Numbered from the stretch's first letter, positions 7,500-16,851 are shown. The stretch is 64,000 nt of DNA from CAVWXT01 sp963759115 (GCA_963759115.1 CAVWXT010000007.1:40822-104821), one strand, 5' to 3'. Notes: a model not told the origin generated them from the letters alone. Numbers and translations: made by a program.

Positions 7500-8202
7500 G
7501 ACTCAATTCTCCTCTGAGAAGGGTCGTCGCAGGCTGGAGTAGCGGACACGGACGAAAACGCTGCCGCGATGCTCCAAGTGTAGGTGCCATAACGACTAGT
7601 GTCAAGGCCAATGTGCGATCGCGTCTGCCATGGGGGCCGCCTCGCGGTGACGTCAACCGTGGAAGCGCCCAACGCACGCGAGGCACGTCTATTCGTAAGT
7701 GCTTATTTTCAAAGAACTTATGCCGATCAAGCCGCCGCGGCGCCACGACTTGGTTCTTAAGTCCTTCCGAGCAAAGGACTAACGAGCCGTTTTCATGGCC
7801 TTCCGAGGCCGACAACCGGCCGTTGCGCAGTGGCAGAGCCTGCCCGCCCTGGGCTGCACCTATCATCGGTTGCCCAGGCGAAAAACTCTTGCCAGACATC
7901 AAAATCGTTATTATCGATAGGCTTTGGCGACATCGGAAATCCTGACGAAATGATCCGTCTCTGTGCCTCCACCAATTGTTGCTGGCTGCAGGGCTGCTCT
8001 GCCAAAACGGCAGGCAGATCTGTCGAAAAGGACGAGCTATTCCTCCCAAATTCGCTCTAGCACCGCCCCCACAAATGACGTAAGATTCGTTGCAGACGCC
8101 GGTTATCCTCGTATTGCCCCCAAGGTGACGGGGATGGCCTACAATGGCATACAAGTTGCACTCGATCTGCGTTGGACCGTGGCAAACGAGGCAATTGAAG
8201 CC
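7500..8202. other. long non-coding stretch upstream of a receiver protein
   Basis: About 700 bases. Several open frames exist on both strands, but none has protein-like composition plus a ribosome site. I see no tRNA, no long palindrome and no clear promoter that I would defend. It may hold the promoters for the divergent HU gene and for the response regulator. Confidence 0.5.
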
Positions 8203-8592
8203 ATGATGCTGGAAACGCCCTCACTGCTGATTACGGACGACGATCCCGGTTTCCGGGAGACGCTCCGCGTCGTCTTCGAGCCGAGGGGCTTTCGCACGCT
8301 CTTGGCAGGCGACGGCGAGGAGGCGCTGAAGATCGTCCACAATGAAACGGTTCACGTGGTGCTGTTGGACATGCACATGCCAAGACTCACCGGGCTGGAG
8401 ACCCTGCGGATGCTCAAGGAGTTTCGGGCGATGCTCCCCTGCATTCTGATCTCCGCTCAACTGGATGAACGAATCGTCGAGCAGGCGGAGCGGGCCCATG
8501 CCTACTCGGTCCTCTCCAAGACGGTGACCGTACGACAGATCACCCATGCGGTCCGGCAGGCATTGCAGCGGACCTACGCGTGGCACGGGTGA
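8203..8592 (+). CDS. single-domain response regulator (CheY-like receiver)
   Basis: A 129-residue receiver domain with no output domain. The acidic pair is in LLITDDDPGFRET (residues 6-18), the phosphoacceptor Asp in VVLLDMHMP (about 52), the switch Ser in CILISAQ and the conserved Lys in VLSKTV. Phosphorylation by a histidine kinase would change its binding to a partner. Start at the first of two ATGs (8203). No kinase is adjacent; the closest is at 23400. It could act in a phosphorelay or on a partner encoded elsewhere. Confidence 0.85.
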   Translation: MMLETPSLLITDDDPGFRETLRVVFEPRGFRTLLAGDGEEALKIVHNETVHVVLLDMHMPRLTGLETLRMLKEFRAMLPCILISAQLDERIVEQAERAHAYSVLSKTVTVRQITHAVRQALQRTYAWHG

Positions 8593-8657
8593 CAGGGAAG
8601 GGGGAAGGCGGAGGGCGGAAGGGGGAAGTTCCTCATTCACGGCTCGTCGTTTACCCT

Positions 8658-9674
8658 ATGACCAAAGTCCTGGTTACCGGCGCAAGTGGGTTCATTGGGA
8701 CGCACCTGGTGGCGGCCCTCGCCGAGCGGGGCGACGAAGTATCCTGCCTGGTGCGGAAGACCTCACAGGTCGATCGGCTCAAGGAGATGGGAGTACGTCT
8801 GGTCATTGGCGACGTGACCGATCCCGCCTGCTTGCCGGCCGCAGTCGCCGGTCAAGAGATCGTCTACCATCTGGCCGGCCGCACGTTGGCGCTGAAGCGC
8901 CGGCAGTTCTACGATGTGAATCGCCTGGGTGTTGCTCAAATCGCCAAGGCGTGCGCCGGGCAGCGCAGGCCGCCAGTGTTGGTGTACGTTTCGTCGCTGG
9001 CGGCGGCGGGACCAGCCATCGACGGTCGGCCGCGGGTCGAGTCTGATTCGCCCTCGCCCGTGTCGCACTATGGTCGCAGCAAGCGGTTTGGTGAGTACGT
9101 CGCCGAAAGTTTTGCCTACCGCGTGCCCACCACCGTCGTTCGCCCGCCGATCGTGCTGGGCGAGGGAGATCGGCTGGGGCTTCCGCTGTTTCGTTCGGTC
9201 GTTCGATTCGGCATACACCTATCGCCGGGGTTCAAGTCGCAGCGTTTTTCGCTGATTCACGCCGACGACCTGGTGCAACTGGTGATGCTGGCCGCCGAGC
9301 GCGGCAAGCGGCTGCCGCCCTTGGGCCAGCGCGGCGAGCCAAACGGCCACGGGTATTATTTCGCCGCCTGCGAACAAGATCTGACCTATGCCGATCTGGG
9401 CCGACTGGTGGCCGAGTCGGTGGGGCGGCGGGTGCTGGTCATTCCCACGGCCATGCCCGTGGTGCGCACCGTGGCCGCCGTCGGCGAGGCCATCTCGCAC
9501 GTGCGCCAACAGCCGTTGGTGATGAACCTCGACAAGGCCCGCGAGATCGCCGCCGGAAGCTGGCTCTGTTCCGCCCAGGCCGCCAGGGACGACTTGGGCT
9601 TCGCCGTCGGCGCCCCGCTGCTGGAACGGCTCCGTCAGACGGCCGAGTGGTATCAGCGCGAGGGATGGCTGTAA
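8658..9674 (+). CDS. NAD-dependent epimerase/dehydratase-like SDR protein
   Basis: A 338-residue extended short-chain dehydrogenase/reductase. The Rossmann nucleotide motif VTGASGFIGTHL is at residues 6-17, the second signature VYHLAGRT near 72-79, and the catalytic YxxxK as YGRSK about residue 143, preceded by SSLAAAG supplying Ser. The family includes nucleotide-sugar epimerases and sterol or flavonol reductases; the substrate cannot be named. The ATG at 8658 starts MTKVLVTG and agrees with the fold; no strong Shine-Dalgarno is visible. It lies 65 bases after the receiver gene and about 105 before pyrF. Confidence 0.88.
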   Translation: MTKVLVTGASGFIGTHLVAALAERGDEVSCLVRKTSQVDRLKEMGVRLVIGDVTDPACLPAAVAGQEIVYHLAGRTLALKRRQFYDVNRLGVAQIAKACAGQRRPPVLVYVSSLAAAGPAIDGRPRVESDSPSPVSHYGRSKRFGEYVAESFAYRVPTTVVRPPIVLGEGDRLGLPLFRSVVRFGIHLSPGFKSQRFSLIHADDLVQLVMLAAERGKRLPPLGQRGEPNGHGYYFAACEQDLTYADLGRLVAESVGRRVLVIPTAMPVVRTVAAVGEAISHVRQQPLVMNLDKAREIAAGSWLCSAQAARDDLGFAVGAPLLERLRQTAEWYQREGWL

Positions 9675-9780
9675 CTGCCGATCGGAATTGCACCGTCGTC
9701 CCCATGCGTGAAGTCGGACGACTTTGTATGATGGAACGCAAATCAACTCCCCGAAGAGATCGCTCATAAGGAGCCAACCC

Positions 9781-10704
9781 GTGCTGTCTTTCGCCGACCG
9801 ACTCGATGCGGCCGTCCGGCGTTGCCGCAATCCCGTGCTGGTAGGACTCGATCCCCGGCAGGAAAGCCTTCCTTCCGACGTCCTTCCCGAGAGCGGCAGC
9901 GCGAGTTTGCAGGGAACGGCCGCCGCCTACGGGCGATTCTGCCGCGGGGTGATCGACGTGGTGTCTCCTCTGGTGCCGGCCGTCAAGCCGCAGGCCGCGT
10001 TCTTCGAGCAGCTTGGCCCGCTGGGCATGGCGGTCCTGGCCGAAGTGATTCAGTATGCCCAGCAGAAGGGCTTGTTGGTGATCCTCGACGGCAAGCGGAA
10101 CGACATCGGCTCGACCGCCACGGCCTACGCGCAAGGGATGCTCGGTTCCGGCGGCCAAAGCCCGTGGGGGGCCGACGCCCTGACCGTCAGCCCTTACCTT
10201 GGCGACGATAGCCTTCAGCCGTTCATCGACGTGGCCGTCGAGCGTGCCGCGGGCGTGTTCGTGCTGGTGAAGACCTCGAACCCCGGCGGCAAGATGCTCC
10301 AGGATCTCGCGGCGGAGGGCCGGCCCATGTATCGCCACGTGGCGGAGTACGTCGAGCGGCAGGCCGTCAAGACGGCGGGCGCCTGCGGCTACGGCGCGGT
10401 CGGGGCCGTAGTGGGCGCCACTTACCCGGCCCAACTGGCCGAGCTTCGCTCGGCGATGCCGCACACGTGGTTCCTCGTGCCTGGCTTCGGCAGCCAGGGC
10501 GGCACCGCCCGTGACGTGGCCGCCGCCTTCGATCCGCAGGGCGGCGGGGCCATCGTCAACAACTCGCGGGGCATCATCTTCGCCCACGCCATCAAGGCGT
10601 ACTCCCAGCGGTACGGCGCTGGCCAGTGGCAACAAGCCGTCGAAGCCGCCACGCAAGACATGATCGGGCAACTCCGCAGCGAAACACCGGTGGGAAAATT
10701 GTAA
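9781..10704 (+). CDS. pyrF: orotidine 5'-phosphate decarboxylase, long subfamily
   Basis: Catalyses the last step of UMP synthesis. 307 residues, in line with the long (type 2) subfamily. The catalytic segment VILDGKRNDIGSTATAYA (about 100-117) supplies the Lys and Asp residues of the active site, and FLVPGFGSQGG near 235 holds the phosphate-binding loop. The GTG at 9781 is chosen because AAGGAG lies seven bases upstream; an upstream in-frame stretch is not protein-like. Its 3' end is overlapped in antisense by the extended ndk frame, with a large hairpin repeat just beyond. Confidence 0.92.
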   Translation: MLSFADRLDAAVRRCRNPVLVGLDPRQESLPSDVLPESGSASLQGTAAAYGRFCRGVIDVVSPLVPAVKPQAAFFEQLGPLGMAVLAEVIQYAQQKGLLVILDGKRNDIGSTATAYAQGMLGSGGQSPWGADALTVSPYLGDDSLQPFIDVAVERAAGVFVLVKTSNPGGKMLQDLAAEGRPMYRHVAEYVERQAVKTAGACGYGAVGAVVGATYPAQLAELRSAMPHTWFLVPGFGSQGGTARDVAAAFDPQGGGAIVNNSRGIIFAHAIKAYSQRYGAGQWQQAVEAATQDMIGQLRSETPVGKL

Positions 10705-11230
10705 GTGCAAGAGTAGGGTGGGACAAGCGTAGCGCAGTCCCACCAATTGCCGTGAAGAACCTGGTGGGACCGCACTGCGCTTGTCCCACCCTACCTTCCT
10801 GTTGCGGAAAGCTCATCGCGCAGATCTCCTCCGGGCTGAAGAAGATGGCGATCTCGCGTTGGGCCGACTCCAGGCCGTCGGAGGCGTGTACCAGGTTCAT
10901 CTGCTGACTGGAGCTGAAGTCGCCGCGGACCGTACCGGCAACGGCATCCAGGCCGTTGGTGGCGCCCACCATACTGCGGACCACGCGGATCGCTTCCGGC
11001 CCCTCGACGATCATGGCCACCAGCGGCCCGCCGGTGATGAAGGCCTCCAGGTTGGGATACCACGGCTTGAGAACGTGCTCGGCGTAGTGCCGCTTCGCCA
11101 GCTCGGGCGTAACCCGCATCAGCTTCATGGCGACGATGTTGAGTCCCTTGTCCTCAAAGCGGGCGATCACGCGGCCCATCAAGCGCCGCTGCAGGCAATC
11201 GGGTTTGAGTAACACGAGCGAGCGTTCCAT
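10592..11230 (-). CDS. ndk: nucleoside diphosphate kinase with C-terminal run-on through a repeat
   Basis: Transfers the gamma phosphate between nucleoside triphosphates and diphosphates. Residues 1-140 are a normal enzyme: ERSLVLLKPDCLQRRLMG at the start, then NLVHASDG with the catalytic His about residue 115, and SAQREIAIFFSPEEI. Typical NDKs end near residue 140-155. Here the frame continues for some 65 residues through the palindromic repeat at 10713-10794 and into the antisense of pyrF, ending at 10592. The extra tail has no protein-like character, so the repeat probably landed at the stop codon. Whether the tail harms the enzyme is unknown. Confidence 0.9.
   Translation of the reverse strand: MERSLVLLKPDCLQRRLMGRVIARFEDKGLNIVAMKLMRVTPELAKRHYAEHVLKPWYPNLEAFITGGPLVAMIVEGPEAIRVVRSMVGATNGLDAVAGTVRGDFSSSQQMNLVHASDGLESAQREIAIFFSPEEICAMSFPQQEGRVGQAQCGPTRFFTAIGGTALRLSHPTLALTIFPPVFRCGVARSCLAWRLRRLVATGQRRTAGSTP
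10713..10794. repeat. 82-bp palindromic interspersed element between pyrF and ndk
   Basis: The arms GTAGGGTGGGACAAGCG (10713-10729) and its exact complement (10778-10794) are followed inward by partly matching GCGCAGTCCCACC-type sequence, giving a long imperfect hairpin. It sits between two convergent genes and could also end transcription, but it encodes the abnormal tail of ndk. Confidence 0.85.
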
Positions 11231-11587
11231 AAGTCGTCCTTTGCAGGGCAGGCAAGACGGATGATTCTAGGAGATTTGCGCGGGCGGCTCAAGCCCTGCC
11301 GAACGCGGATGCAGCCCACGGAGGCGGCGGTGCGAAATGTGGATCACTTGTCTGGCGGGCACTTCATCACGTCGGCGCCCTTGGCTTGTACCGTGTGCAA
11401 GAGTGCAAAACGGGGGCGCTCGGGTATACGTACACCCCCTTGTTCACCTACGGAACAGCCCTGTCAGAAACCGACGCGAGAGCGGAAATCGGGCAAACTT
11501 GACATTGTCCAGTCTTGATGTAGGCTTTCAGCAGCCGTGTCACACGGGTAACGGCAGCCAGATAACCAAGGAGCAGGAATTTGTCTT
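11231..11587. other. intergenic region between divergent ndk and PilZ-like genes
   Basis: About 355 bases holding the promoters of both flanking genes by position. I see no convincing gene or structured RNA in it. AAGGAG near 11568 is the probable ribosome site of the following gene. Confidence 0.45.
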
Positions 11588-12040
11588 ATGGAAACGCTGC
11601 CGTGGTCGCGAGGGGGCATGTCACCGGAAGACCTCAAAAAAGAAGTGCGGGAGAAAATCCGCGGCCTGCTCAGCAACCTTCTGTATCCGCACGAACGTTC
11701 GTTGGGCGAGCGCCGACGAGTGTTTCGTTGTCCACTGCCGCAACCGATCTACCTGACCCTGCCCAACCAGGACGAAACGGGTTGTCAAGGCGAATTGATC
11801 GCAGCGGCAGGAAAAGACCTCTCCGAACTTGGTATTGGATTTTTCCACGCCACGCCGCTGCCGGCCCAACGGATGGTTGTCTCGCTGCAACTGTCCGAAT
11901 CGCGTTGGCAGGCGTTCTTGGTTAAAGTGGTTTGCAGCCGCGCCATCCGGCAGGGTTGGTACGAAAGCGGCGCTCGCTTCGTCCGTTGTGTACCAAACCT
12001 ACCGATCGAACTGACAACGCCGCCGAACAAATCGGCCTGA
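11588..12040 (+). CDS. PilZ-domain-like protein
   Basis: A 150-residue cytoplasmic protein. The pattern LSELGIGFFHATPLPAQRMV followed about 40 residues later by SRAIRQGWYESGARFV resembles the DxSxxG...beta-barrel layout of PilZ domains, some of which bind cyclic di-GMP. The classic RxxxR motif before the barrel is not obvious (RRRVFRC near residue 38 is the best candidate), so nucleotide binding is uncertain. It stands alone. AAGGAG lies upstream at slightly long spacing. Alternative: an unrelated beta-barrel protein. Confidence 0.55.
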   Translation: METLPWSRGGMSPEDLKKEVREKIRGLLSNLLYPHERSLGERRRVFRCPLPQPIYLTLPNQDETGCQGELIAAAGKDLSELGIGFFHATPLPAQRMVVSLQLSESRWQAFLVKVVCSRAIRQGWYESGARFVRCVPNLPIELTTPPNKSA

Positions 12041-12101
12041 ACGGGAGCAATGTTCACGGCTCATCAAACATCCGCTCCATGCTCCATCGACGGCCGGCCA
12101 T

Positions 12102-12503
12102 CTATCGCCGCGGCGGAATGAACGTATACGGCGTGCGGATCATGGCCATCTGCCGCTGCATCCACTGTGCCTGCCAGACGGCCATCGGGTTGGGCCGGTA
12201 CGGCTTGTTGCGGCTCTTGCGTTCTACGGGGGTGGTGGGGGTCTTGGCGTTTGACTGCGATGTGTCCGGCGTGCTGACCGCGGCCTTCTCCTTGGCCGGC
12301 TTCGCACCCAAGGCTTGCTGCCTCTTGATCTTGGCTTGTTCGGCGGCCCGCTCCCGCGCTACCTTCCAAGCGGCGGCCTCTTGGATCTTCGGGTCGAACA
12401 GCGCCGCGGGATCGTCCAAGATGCTCTTAGGTGCGTCGGCGTCTTGACCCAAGACTGCGACGGCCGAAAAACACAGAAGCGTGCAGAGAAGCAATCGGTT
12501 CAT
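12102..12503 (-). CDS. exported hypothetical protein rich in charged residues
   Basis: A 133-residue protein with a clear signal peptide (LLLCTLLCFSAVAVLGQ, cleavage after about residue 19). The mature part has a helical, alanine-rich middle (EAAAWKVARERAAEQAKIKR) and a low-complexity Thr/Ser/Pro section, ending in a proline-arginine tail. I recognise no family. Its ATG overlaps the stop of the preceding gene in an ATGA junction, so the two are probably translated together. Confidence 0.7.
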   Translation of the reverse strand: MNRLLLCTLLCFSAVAVLGQDADAPKSILDDPAALFDPKIQEAAAWKVARERAAEQAKIKRQQALGAKPAKEKAAVSTPDTSQSNAKTPTTPVERKSRNKPYRPNPMAVWQAQWMQRQMAMIRTPYTFIPPRR

Positions 12504-12847
12504 GGTGACCGTCCTGTGGACGCGACCTCTTTCAGGTCGTCACAGGCCGGCTCTCTTTTTGGCGAGACGCTAGCGGAAGGCGGTGGCATCCGCTGTGCGA
12601 CGGGTGGCGATTCCCTTTCTATTTTCCCCCGTAAACGGTCAATGGCATTTACAATACAGTTCGTTGCGGTCGCGATCGCTGCCAAGAGCAAGAGCGCGGT
12701 GCCAAGCTCAAATCTGAGCCGACGCTGGGCCATAAGCCCGATGTCAGTAGTCCCGTCGATAGTTATAAGGGAGTTGAGGGCGTCAAACCAGCAAAGCAGG
12801 CCGGTCAATCCCATGATCGCAATGCAAAGCACTAGCACAGTTCGCAT
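12500..12847 (-). CDS. two-span membrane hypothetical protein
   Basis: 115 residues with two hydrophobic segments (VLVLCIAIMGLTGLLCWF at 4-21 and ELGTALLLLAAIATATNCIV at about 47-66) and a hydrophilic C-terminal tail. GGGAGGTGAACC directly precedes the ATG, a strong ribosome site. It forms a two-gene unit with the exported protein at 12102-12503 through a 4-bp overlap. No function can be assigned. Confidence 0.7.
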   Translation of the reverse strand: MRTVLVLCIAIMGLTGLLCWFDALNSLITIDGTTDIGLMAQRRLRFELGTALLLLAAIATATNCIVNAIDRLRGKIERESPPVAQRMPPPSASVSPKREPACDDLKEVASTGRSP

Positions 12848-13057
12848 GGTTCACCTCCCCACAGGTAGTCTGTCACGTCCGCCCAGCAAAAACAATGCCC
12901 GCTTCAGGGGACGCGCGAATGATCCGGCATACTGCGACCGGATCTCTCAACACGACCTTCCTGTTGAGAATTATTGCGAGTATCCTTTGTCGAGGGGCAG
13001 TCGGCCGGCCGCGTTCCGGCCCGATCGGAAGAACCGTGCACGCATTAGGAGCCTCTC

Positions 13058-14575
13058 ATGAGCGAAGCCAACCGCCGGCCCTCCGAACTGTCTTGGCTGC
13101 GGGGTTACGTCTTGGCCCTGGTGGCATTTTGGACGGCCACTGTCGGCGCAACACTTGTCTGGGAACTAATCAATCAGCGCAATCACGCGCGAGACGTTGC
13201 CCGGGCGGAGGCACGGGGGGCCTGCAAGAGGAACGAAGGATTCCTCCGATGGTACTCGGCCCTTGGTGGCCTCTATGCCCGGGTAAGCGAGGTCACGCAA
13301 CCGAACCCGGGACTCGCCCACTTGCCCGACCGGGACGCTGCCCTGCCGTCGGGCCAGGGTTTGACGCTTGTCAACCCAATTGACATGCTGGTGCAGTTGC
13401 GCGAATACTCCGACGAAGACACGGACTTGCACGTTCGGCCGGCGGTACTTGAACGGAGCGGTTCCACATCCAGGAACCCTCCCGATCGCTGGGAGGGCAG
13501 GGCCCTGAACGCGTTTGAACGGGGCCGGGACGAGGTGAGTTCCGTGCGTCTCATCCACCAAGAGCCCTACATGCGATTGATGCGGCCGCTGGTGCTCGAA
13601 CGGACTTGCGTCAAATGCCACCCAGATCAGGAGAGCCAAATCGGTAAAGTCTACGGTGGGTTCAGCGTTTCGCTGCCGATGAGCATGGTGTGGCCTGACC
13701 AACGTGCTGAAAGGAACCGCAGCCTGTTGGGTTACGGCAGCATGTGGCTTTTCGGCCTGGCGGGCATCGGCCTCGGTTCCCGCAGCTTGCGACGGCAGAT
13801 GGAGCGGCGCCGTCAGGCCGAGCAAACGTTGCGGGAACGCGAGGCGCAGATGCTGGCGGCACAACAGATCCAGGAACGCCTCCTGCCGGCCGGGCCGCCG
13901 CAATTGCCCGGGTTCGACATCGCTGGGGCGACCTATCCCGCCGAGTTCACCAGCGGCGACTACTTCGACTACATTCCCATGCGCGGCGAAAGTATCGGAT
14001 TGGTGATCGCCGACGTATGCGGGCACGGACTTGGCCCCGCGCTCCTGATGGCCTCGACGCAGGCTTTTCTGCGATCGTCGGCGGAGGTCTATGACGACAT
14101 CGGCGAGATACTGGGCCACGTCAACCGCTGCTTGCTGGACGTTGCCGAGCAGCACCGCTTCGTGACGCTTTTCCTGGGCCGCCTGGACCTGCGCGCCCGC
14201 ACTTTCACCTATACCAGCGCCGGACATCCTACCGGCTACGTGTTGGATGCATCCGGGGCCGTCAAGACCCGGCTGGAGAGCACGGCTGTGCCGCTGGGCA
14301 TCGCGCCTGACACCACGTTTTGCGTGGGCAGCAGCGCGTCGCTCGAATCGGGCGATACGATTCTCCTGGTCACTGATGGAATCCTGGAGGCACAATCGCC
14401 TGCTGGTGAGGCATTCGGAACCGAACGTCTGATCGAGACCGTCCGTGCGGCCCAAGCCGGCAAGGCAGCCGAGATTGTCGACCGCCTTTTCCAGGCCGTC
14501 CGCGCGTTTTGCGGGCCGGAGAAGCCCGTTGACGATGTGACGACCATGGTGATCCAGGTCGAGGCCGGTTCTTGA
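13058..14575 (+). CDS. membrane DUF3365 (heme-site) sensor fused to SpoIIE/RsbU-type phosphatase
   Basis: A 505-residue signalling protein. Residues 12-35 form a membrane span; residues about 40-215 resemble the DUF3365/Tll0287-like sensor and contain the heme-attachment motif CVKCH near residue 183; a second span lies near 226-244 (LLGYGSMWLFGLAGIGL); a short coiled coil (RRQAEQTLREREAQMLAAQQ) leads to a PP2C-type SpoIIE phosphatase from about 270 to 503, with SGDYFDYI and VIADVCGHG supplying metal-binding aspartates and LVTDGILEA near the end. Known relatives dephosphorylate anti-anti-sigma factors. A c-type heme would make it a redox or ligand sensor. TTAGGAG precedes the ATG. Confidence 0.85.
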   Translation: MSEANRRPSELSWLRGYVLALVAFWTATVGATLVWELINQRNHARDVARAEARGACKRNEGFLRWYSALGGLYARVSEVTQPNPGLAHLPDRDAALPSGQGLTLVNPIDMLVQLREYSDEDTDLHVRPAVLERSGSTSRNPPDRWEGRALNAFERGRDEVSSVRLIHQEPYMRLMRPLVLERTCVKCHPDQESQIGKVYGGFSVSLPMSMVWPDQRAERNRSLLGYGSMWLFGLAGIGLGSRSLRRQMERRRQAEQTLREREAQMLAAQQIQERLLPAGPPQLPGFDIAGATYPAEFTSGDYFDYIPMRGESIGLVIADVCGHGLGPALLMASTQAFLRSSAEVYDDIGEILGHVNRCLLDVAEQHRFVTLFLGRLDLRARTFTYTSAGHPTGYVLDASGAVKTRLESTAVPLGIAPDTTFCVGSSASLESGDTILLVTDGILEAQSPAGEAFGTERLIETVRAAQAGKAAEIVDRLFQAVRAFCGPEKPVDDVTTMVIQVEAGS

Positions 14576-14655
14576 TCTGGAACACAGCAAGTTCCGGTAT
14601 GGCAGCGGGCGCATCGCCCCCGGATGGCCGGATCCGACAAGTTGGAAGCACCCTC

Positions 14656-16851
14656 TTACCAGGTGACGGGGACCTCCAGGACCTGGCTTTTCCCCGCCAT
14701 GTCTCCACTCGGCAATTCAAAGGCCACGCTCTGTTCTTTTTGCGACGTGGTGATGCTGAGATGCACCGTAAAGAACTCTCCGCCCGGACTCGACACGGCG
14801 ATGCGCGTTGAATTCCCCTGTTTGGCCAACAGCACCAGGCACGGGTGATCGACCTTCACCGTGACACCGGCTGCCAGCGTAACCTTGCCCGGCCTGTAAA
14901 ACACGATTTCCGCCACGCCGATCCGGTCGTTGATTACCGCCTGCTGTTCTGGCGTGTTCGCGATAACCCGCACCGGCGGATGCTCCCGCCATTCGGCAAG
15001 CTGCTGCGCGTTGATGCCGGGCAGAACCACGTAAGCATATTGTGCGTCCCGGGGGTGAACCCCGTGGTCAATCCAGAGCGTAAACACCGATTGGGGTCCT
15101 GCTTTGACGCTGGCGTCAGCCGGTCCCAGGAACGCATAACCGACCTCGTCGTGTAGCAACCACGACGATTGTTGCACTTTCGCTTCCCCCGGCTCGGCCG
15201 CATGACCATCAATCAGGACCGGCCCGTGCAGCCCCGTTTGATTCAGGGTTGTTCCGACGGGCTCGTCGCGCGAGGAGCCAATGCCGGCGCCCATCGCCAC
15301 CATCTCGCGGTCAAAGAAGAACCACGCTTTTCGACCCCACGTTGATATTTTGAGCCGGGGAGTGAGGGGAAGGGCTTCAGTCTGCTCGAAGACCATGGCG
15401 GCGGCGCCATAGGCGCCGTCGGAGACCCCCCCGACGAAGCCTTCAGGCTGGCTGACGTTTCTGACGGGCGGCGTGGTCATGTGCGGCGAGGTCACGCCGG
15501 GCAAGCGTCCCCAATCCAAGACGCGGAGAATACTATTGTATTCATCGCCGCGCCGGAGGATCCAGGTGGCGCCGAAGGGAAGCCAGCATCCTTTCGCATT
15601 CTCGCCGTGGATGGTTTCAGTGCCCACGGTGCGGTATGACACCATTTTGACGGAAATGTAATACGCCTCCCGCTGGTGGGTCATGAAATCGGAGTTCCAG
15701 AAGTACCGGTTGCCAAGGAAGCTGTACGGCGATCCCGTTCCTTCAATGTGTTCTTTGAGCGCGATCAACTGGCCGGCGCGCTCGGGAATGAGGGCGGCGA
15801 GCTGATCGCACAACGCCACAAACTCCACCGCACTTTGTCCGGCATTCCTGCGGAGCAGGGTGCGGCCGAAGGCGCTGTAATCGAGCGCCTTGCCTCGAAT
15901 CATGTGCCCGCTGCCCTCCAACAGGTGATCGGCGAGCAACGCGAGCTTGTCGTGGGCGAAGGCATAACGGGTTCCTCGAAGGACGGTGGCGTAATTGATA
16001 ATATCAACCATTAAGGTGAGGCCATACCCGCCGTCGTAAAGCTGCGGGCCGTGTTGGTGAAAACTGAAATCCCGCTGAATGCCTTCGTCGGTCCGGATGC
16101 GGATGATCCTCTGCATCTCTTCACTGGCTGCGGCCATGTCGGCGGCGGAGCGCGCCAGCGCCCCGCGAATCAGTTGTTGTTGTGGGTACGAGAGGGCAGC
16201 GCGGGAATAGGTGGGATCTTTATCCGCAGGGACGACAAGGTAGCTCACGCCCTGGCGGAGAAGGTCGGCCGGCAAAACATCCTCCAACGGTACCAAGATG
16301 TGCGAGAGCAGCAGCGGCACACCGATGGTGTTGTCCCACCAGTTGTCCGAGAGGGGGTGCCCCTGATACCAACGCTGGAGCCCGCGCTCGACCCCATCGA
16401 GCATCTGCGGCGAGTGATAGTCCGGGCTGTCGGGATTGGCGTAGGCGCTCGCCATCTGGGCCACCCGGCTTAAGTGCGCATTCGAGTAACGGTTCGGGGT
16501 GGCAGGATTGGCGTAGTCGCTTTTCGTCTGGGCCGGCCGGGGCTCGTACCCGATATCAGGCCAGTGCCCATCCGCCGCCAGGGAAGAAAGCCACTTCGAC
16601 GCGCGCGAGTAATTGACCCCGTGTGCGTCGTGCGGGTAGTTGGAGTTGGGATTGGCGAAGTCCACCTTCAACCGCCGCAGGATCAAGGCCAGATCATCTG
16701 CGTCGGGCCCCGCCGGGAGAGCAGCCCCAGCACGGGCCTCTGGACGTTCTCCGGGGCTTTCGGCTCCCCAGGTTCTCGCCGCAGTTAGAAGACACGCCAC
16801 GACGGTGATGATAACGACATTCCCACGATGACCTTTACGGTTTGCGAACAT
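14656..16851 (-). CDS. secreted polysaccharide lyase family 8-like enzyme
   Basis: A 731-residue exported protein. A hydrophobic signal segment lies at about residues 11-26. The helical toroid part holds NWWDNTIGVP (about 170-179) and DFSFHQHGPQLYDGGYG (261-277), where family 8 lyases have their catalytic Asn, His and Tyr; IHGENAKG further on fits the conserved Asn/Glu cluster. Family 8 enzymes cut acidic polysaccharides such as chondroitin, hyaluronan or xanthan by beta-elimination; the substrate here is unknown. The start at 16851 has AAGGAGAC seven bases upstream; an upstream ATG at 16944 is less likely. It opens a glycan-processing cluster with the next genes. Confidence 0.85.
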   Translation of the reverse strand: MFANRKGHRGNVVIITVVACLLTAARTWGAESPGERPEARAGAALPAGPDADDLALILRRLKVDFANPNSNYPHDAHGVNYSRASKWLSSLAADGHWPDIGYEPRPAQTKSDYANPATPNRYSNAHLSRVAQMASAYANPDSPDYHSPQMLDGVERGLQRWYQGHPLSDNWWDNTIGVPLLLSHILVPLEDVLPADLLRQGVSYLVVPADKDPTYSRAALSYPQQQLIRGALARSAADMAAASEEMQRIIRIRTDEGIQRDFSFHQHGPQLYDGGYGLTLMVDIINYATVLRGTRYAFAHDKLALLADHLLEGSGHMIRGKALDYSAFGRTLLRRNAGQSAVEFVALCDQLAALIPERAGQLIALKEHIEGTGSPYSFLGNRYFWNSDFMTHQREAYYISVKMVSYRTVGTETIHGENAKGCWLPFGATWILRRGDEYNSILRVLDWGRLPGVTSPHMTTPPVRNVSQPEGFVGGVSDGAYGAAAMVFEQTEALPLTPRLKISTWGRKAWFFFDREMVAMGAGIGSSRDEPVGTTLNQTGLHGPVLIDGHAAEPGEAKVQQSSWLLHDEVGYAFLGPADASVKAGPQSVFTLWIDHGVHPRDAQYAYVVLPGINAQQLAEWREHPPVRVIANTPEQQAVINDRIGVAEIVFYRPGKVTLAAGVTVKVDHPCLVLLAKQGNSTRIAVSSPGGEFFTVHLSITTSQKEQSVAFELPSGDMAGKSQVLEVPVTW

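Noticed and set aside
7465..8154. A 229-codon frame on the minus strand overlapping the HU leader
   Set aside because: Composition is not protein-like, no ribosome site, and it crosses the HU start on the same strand.
10713..10794. Intrinsic terminator between pyrF and ndk
   Set aside because: The hairpin is far longer than a terminator, lacks a T-run and is part of the ndk frame; listed as a repeat instead.
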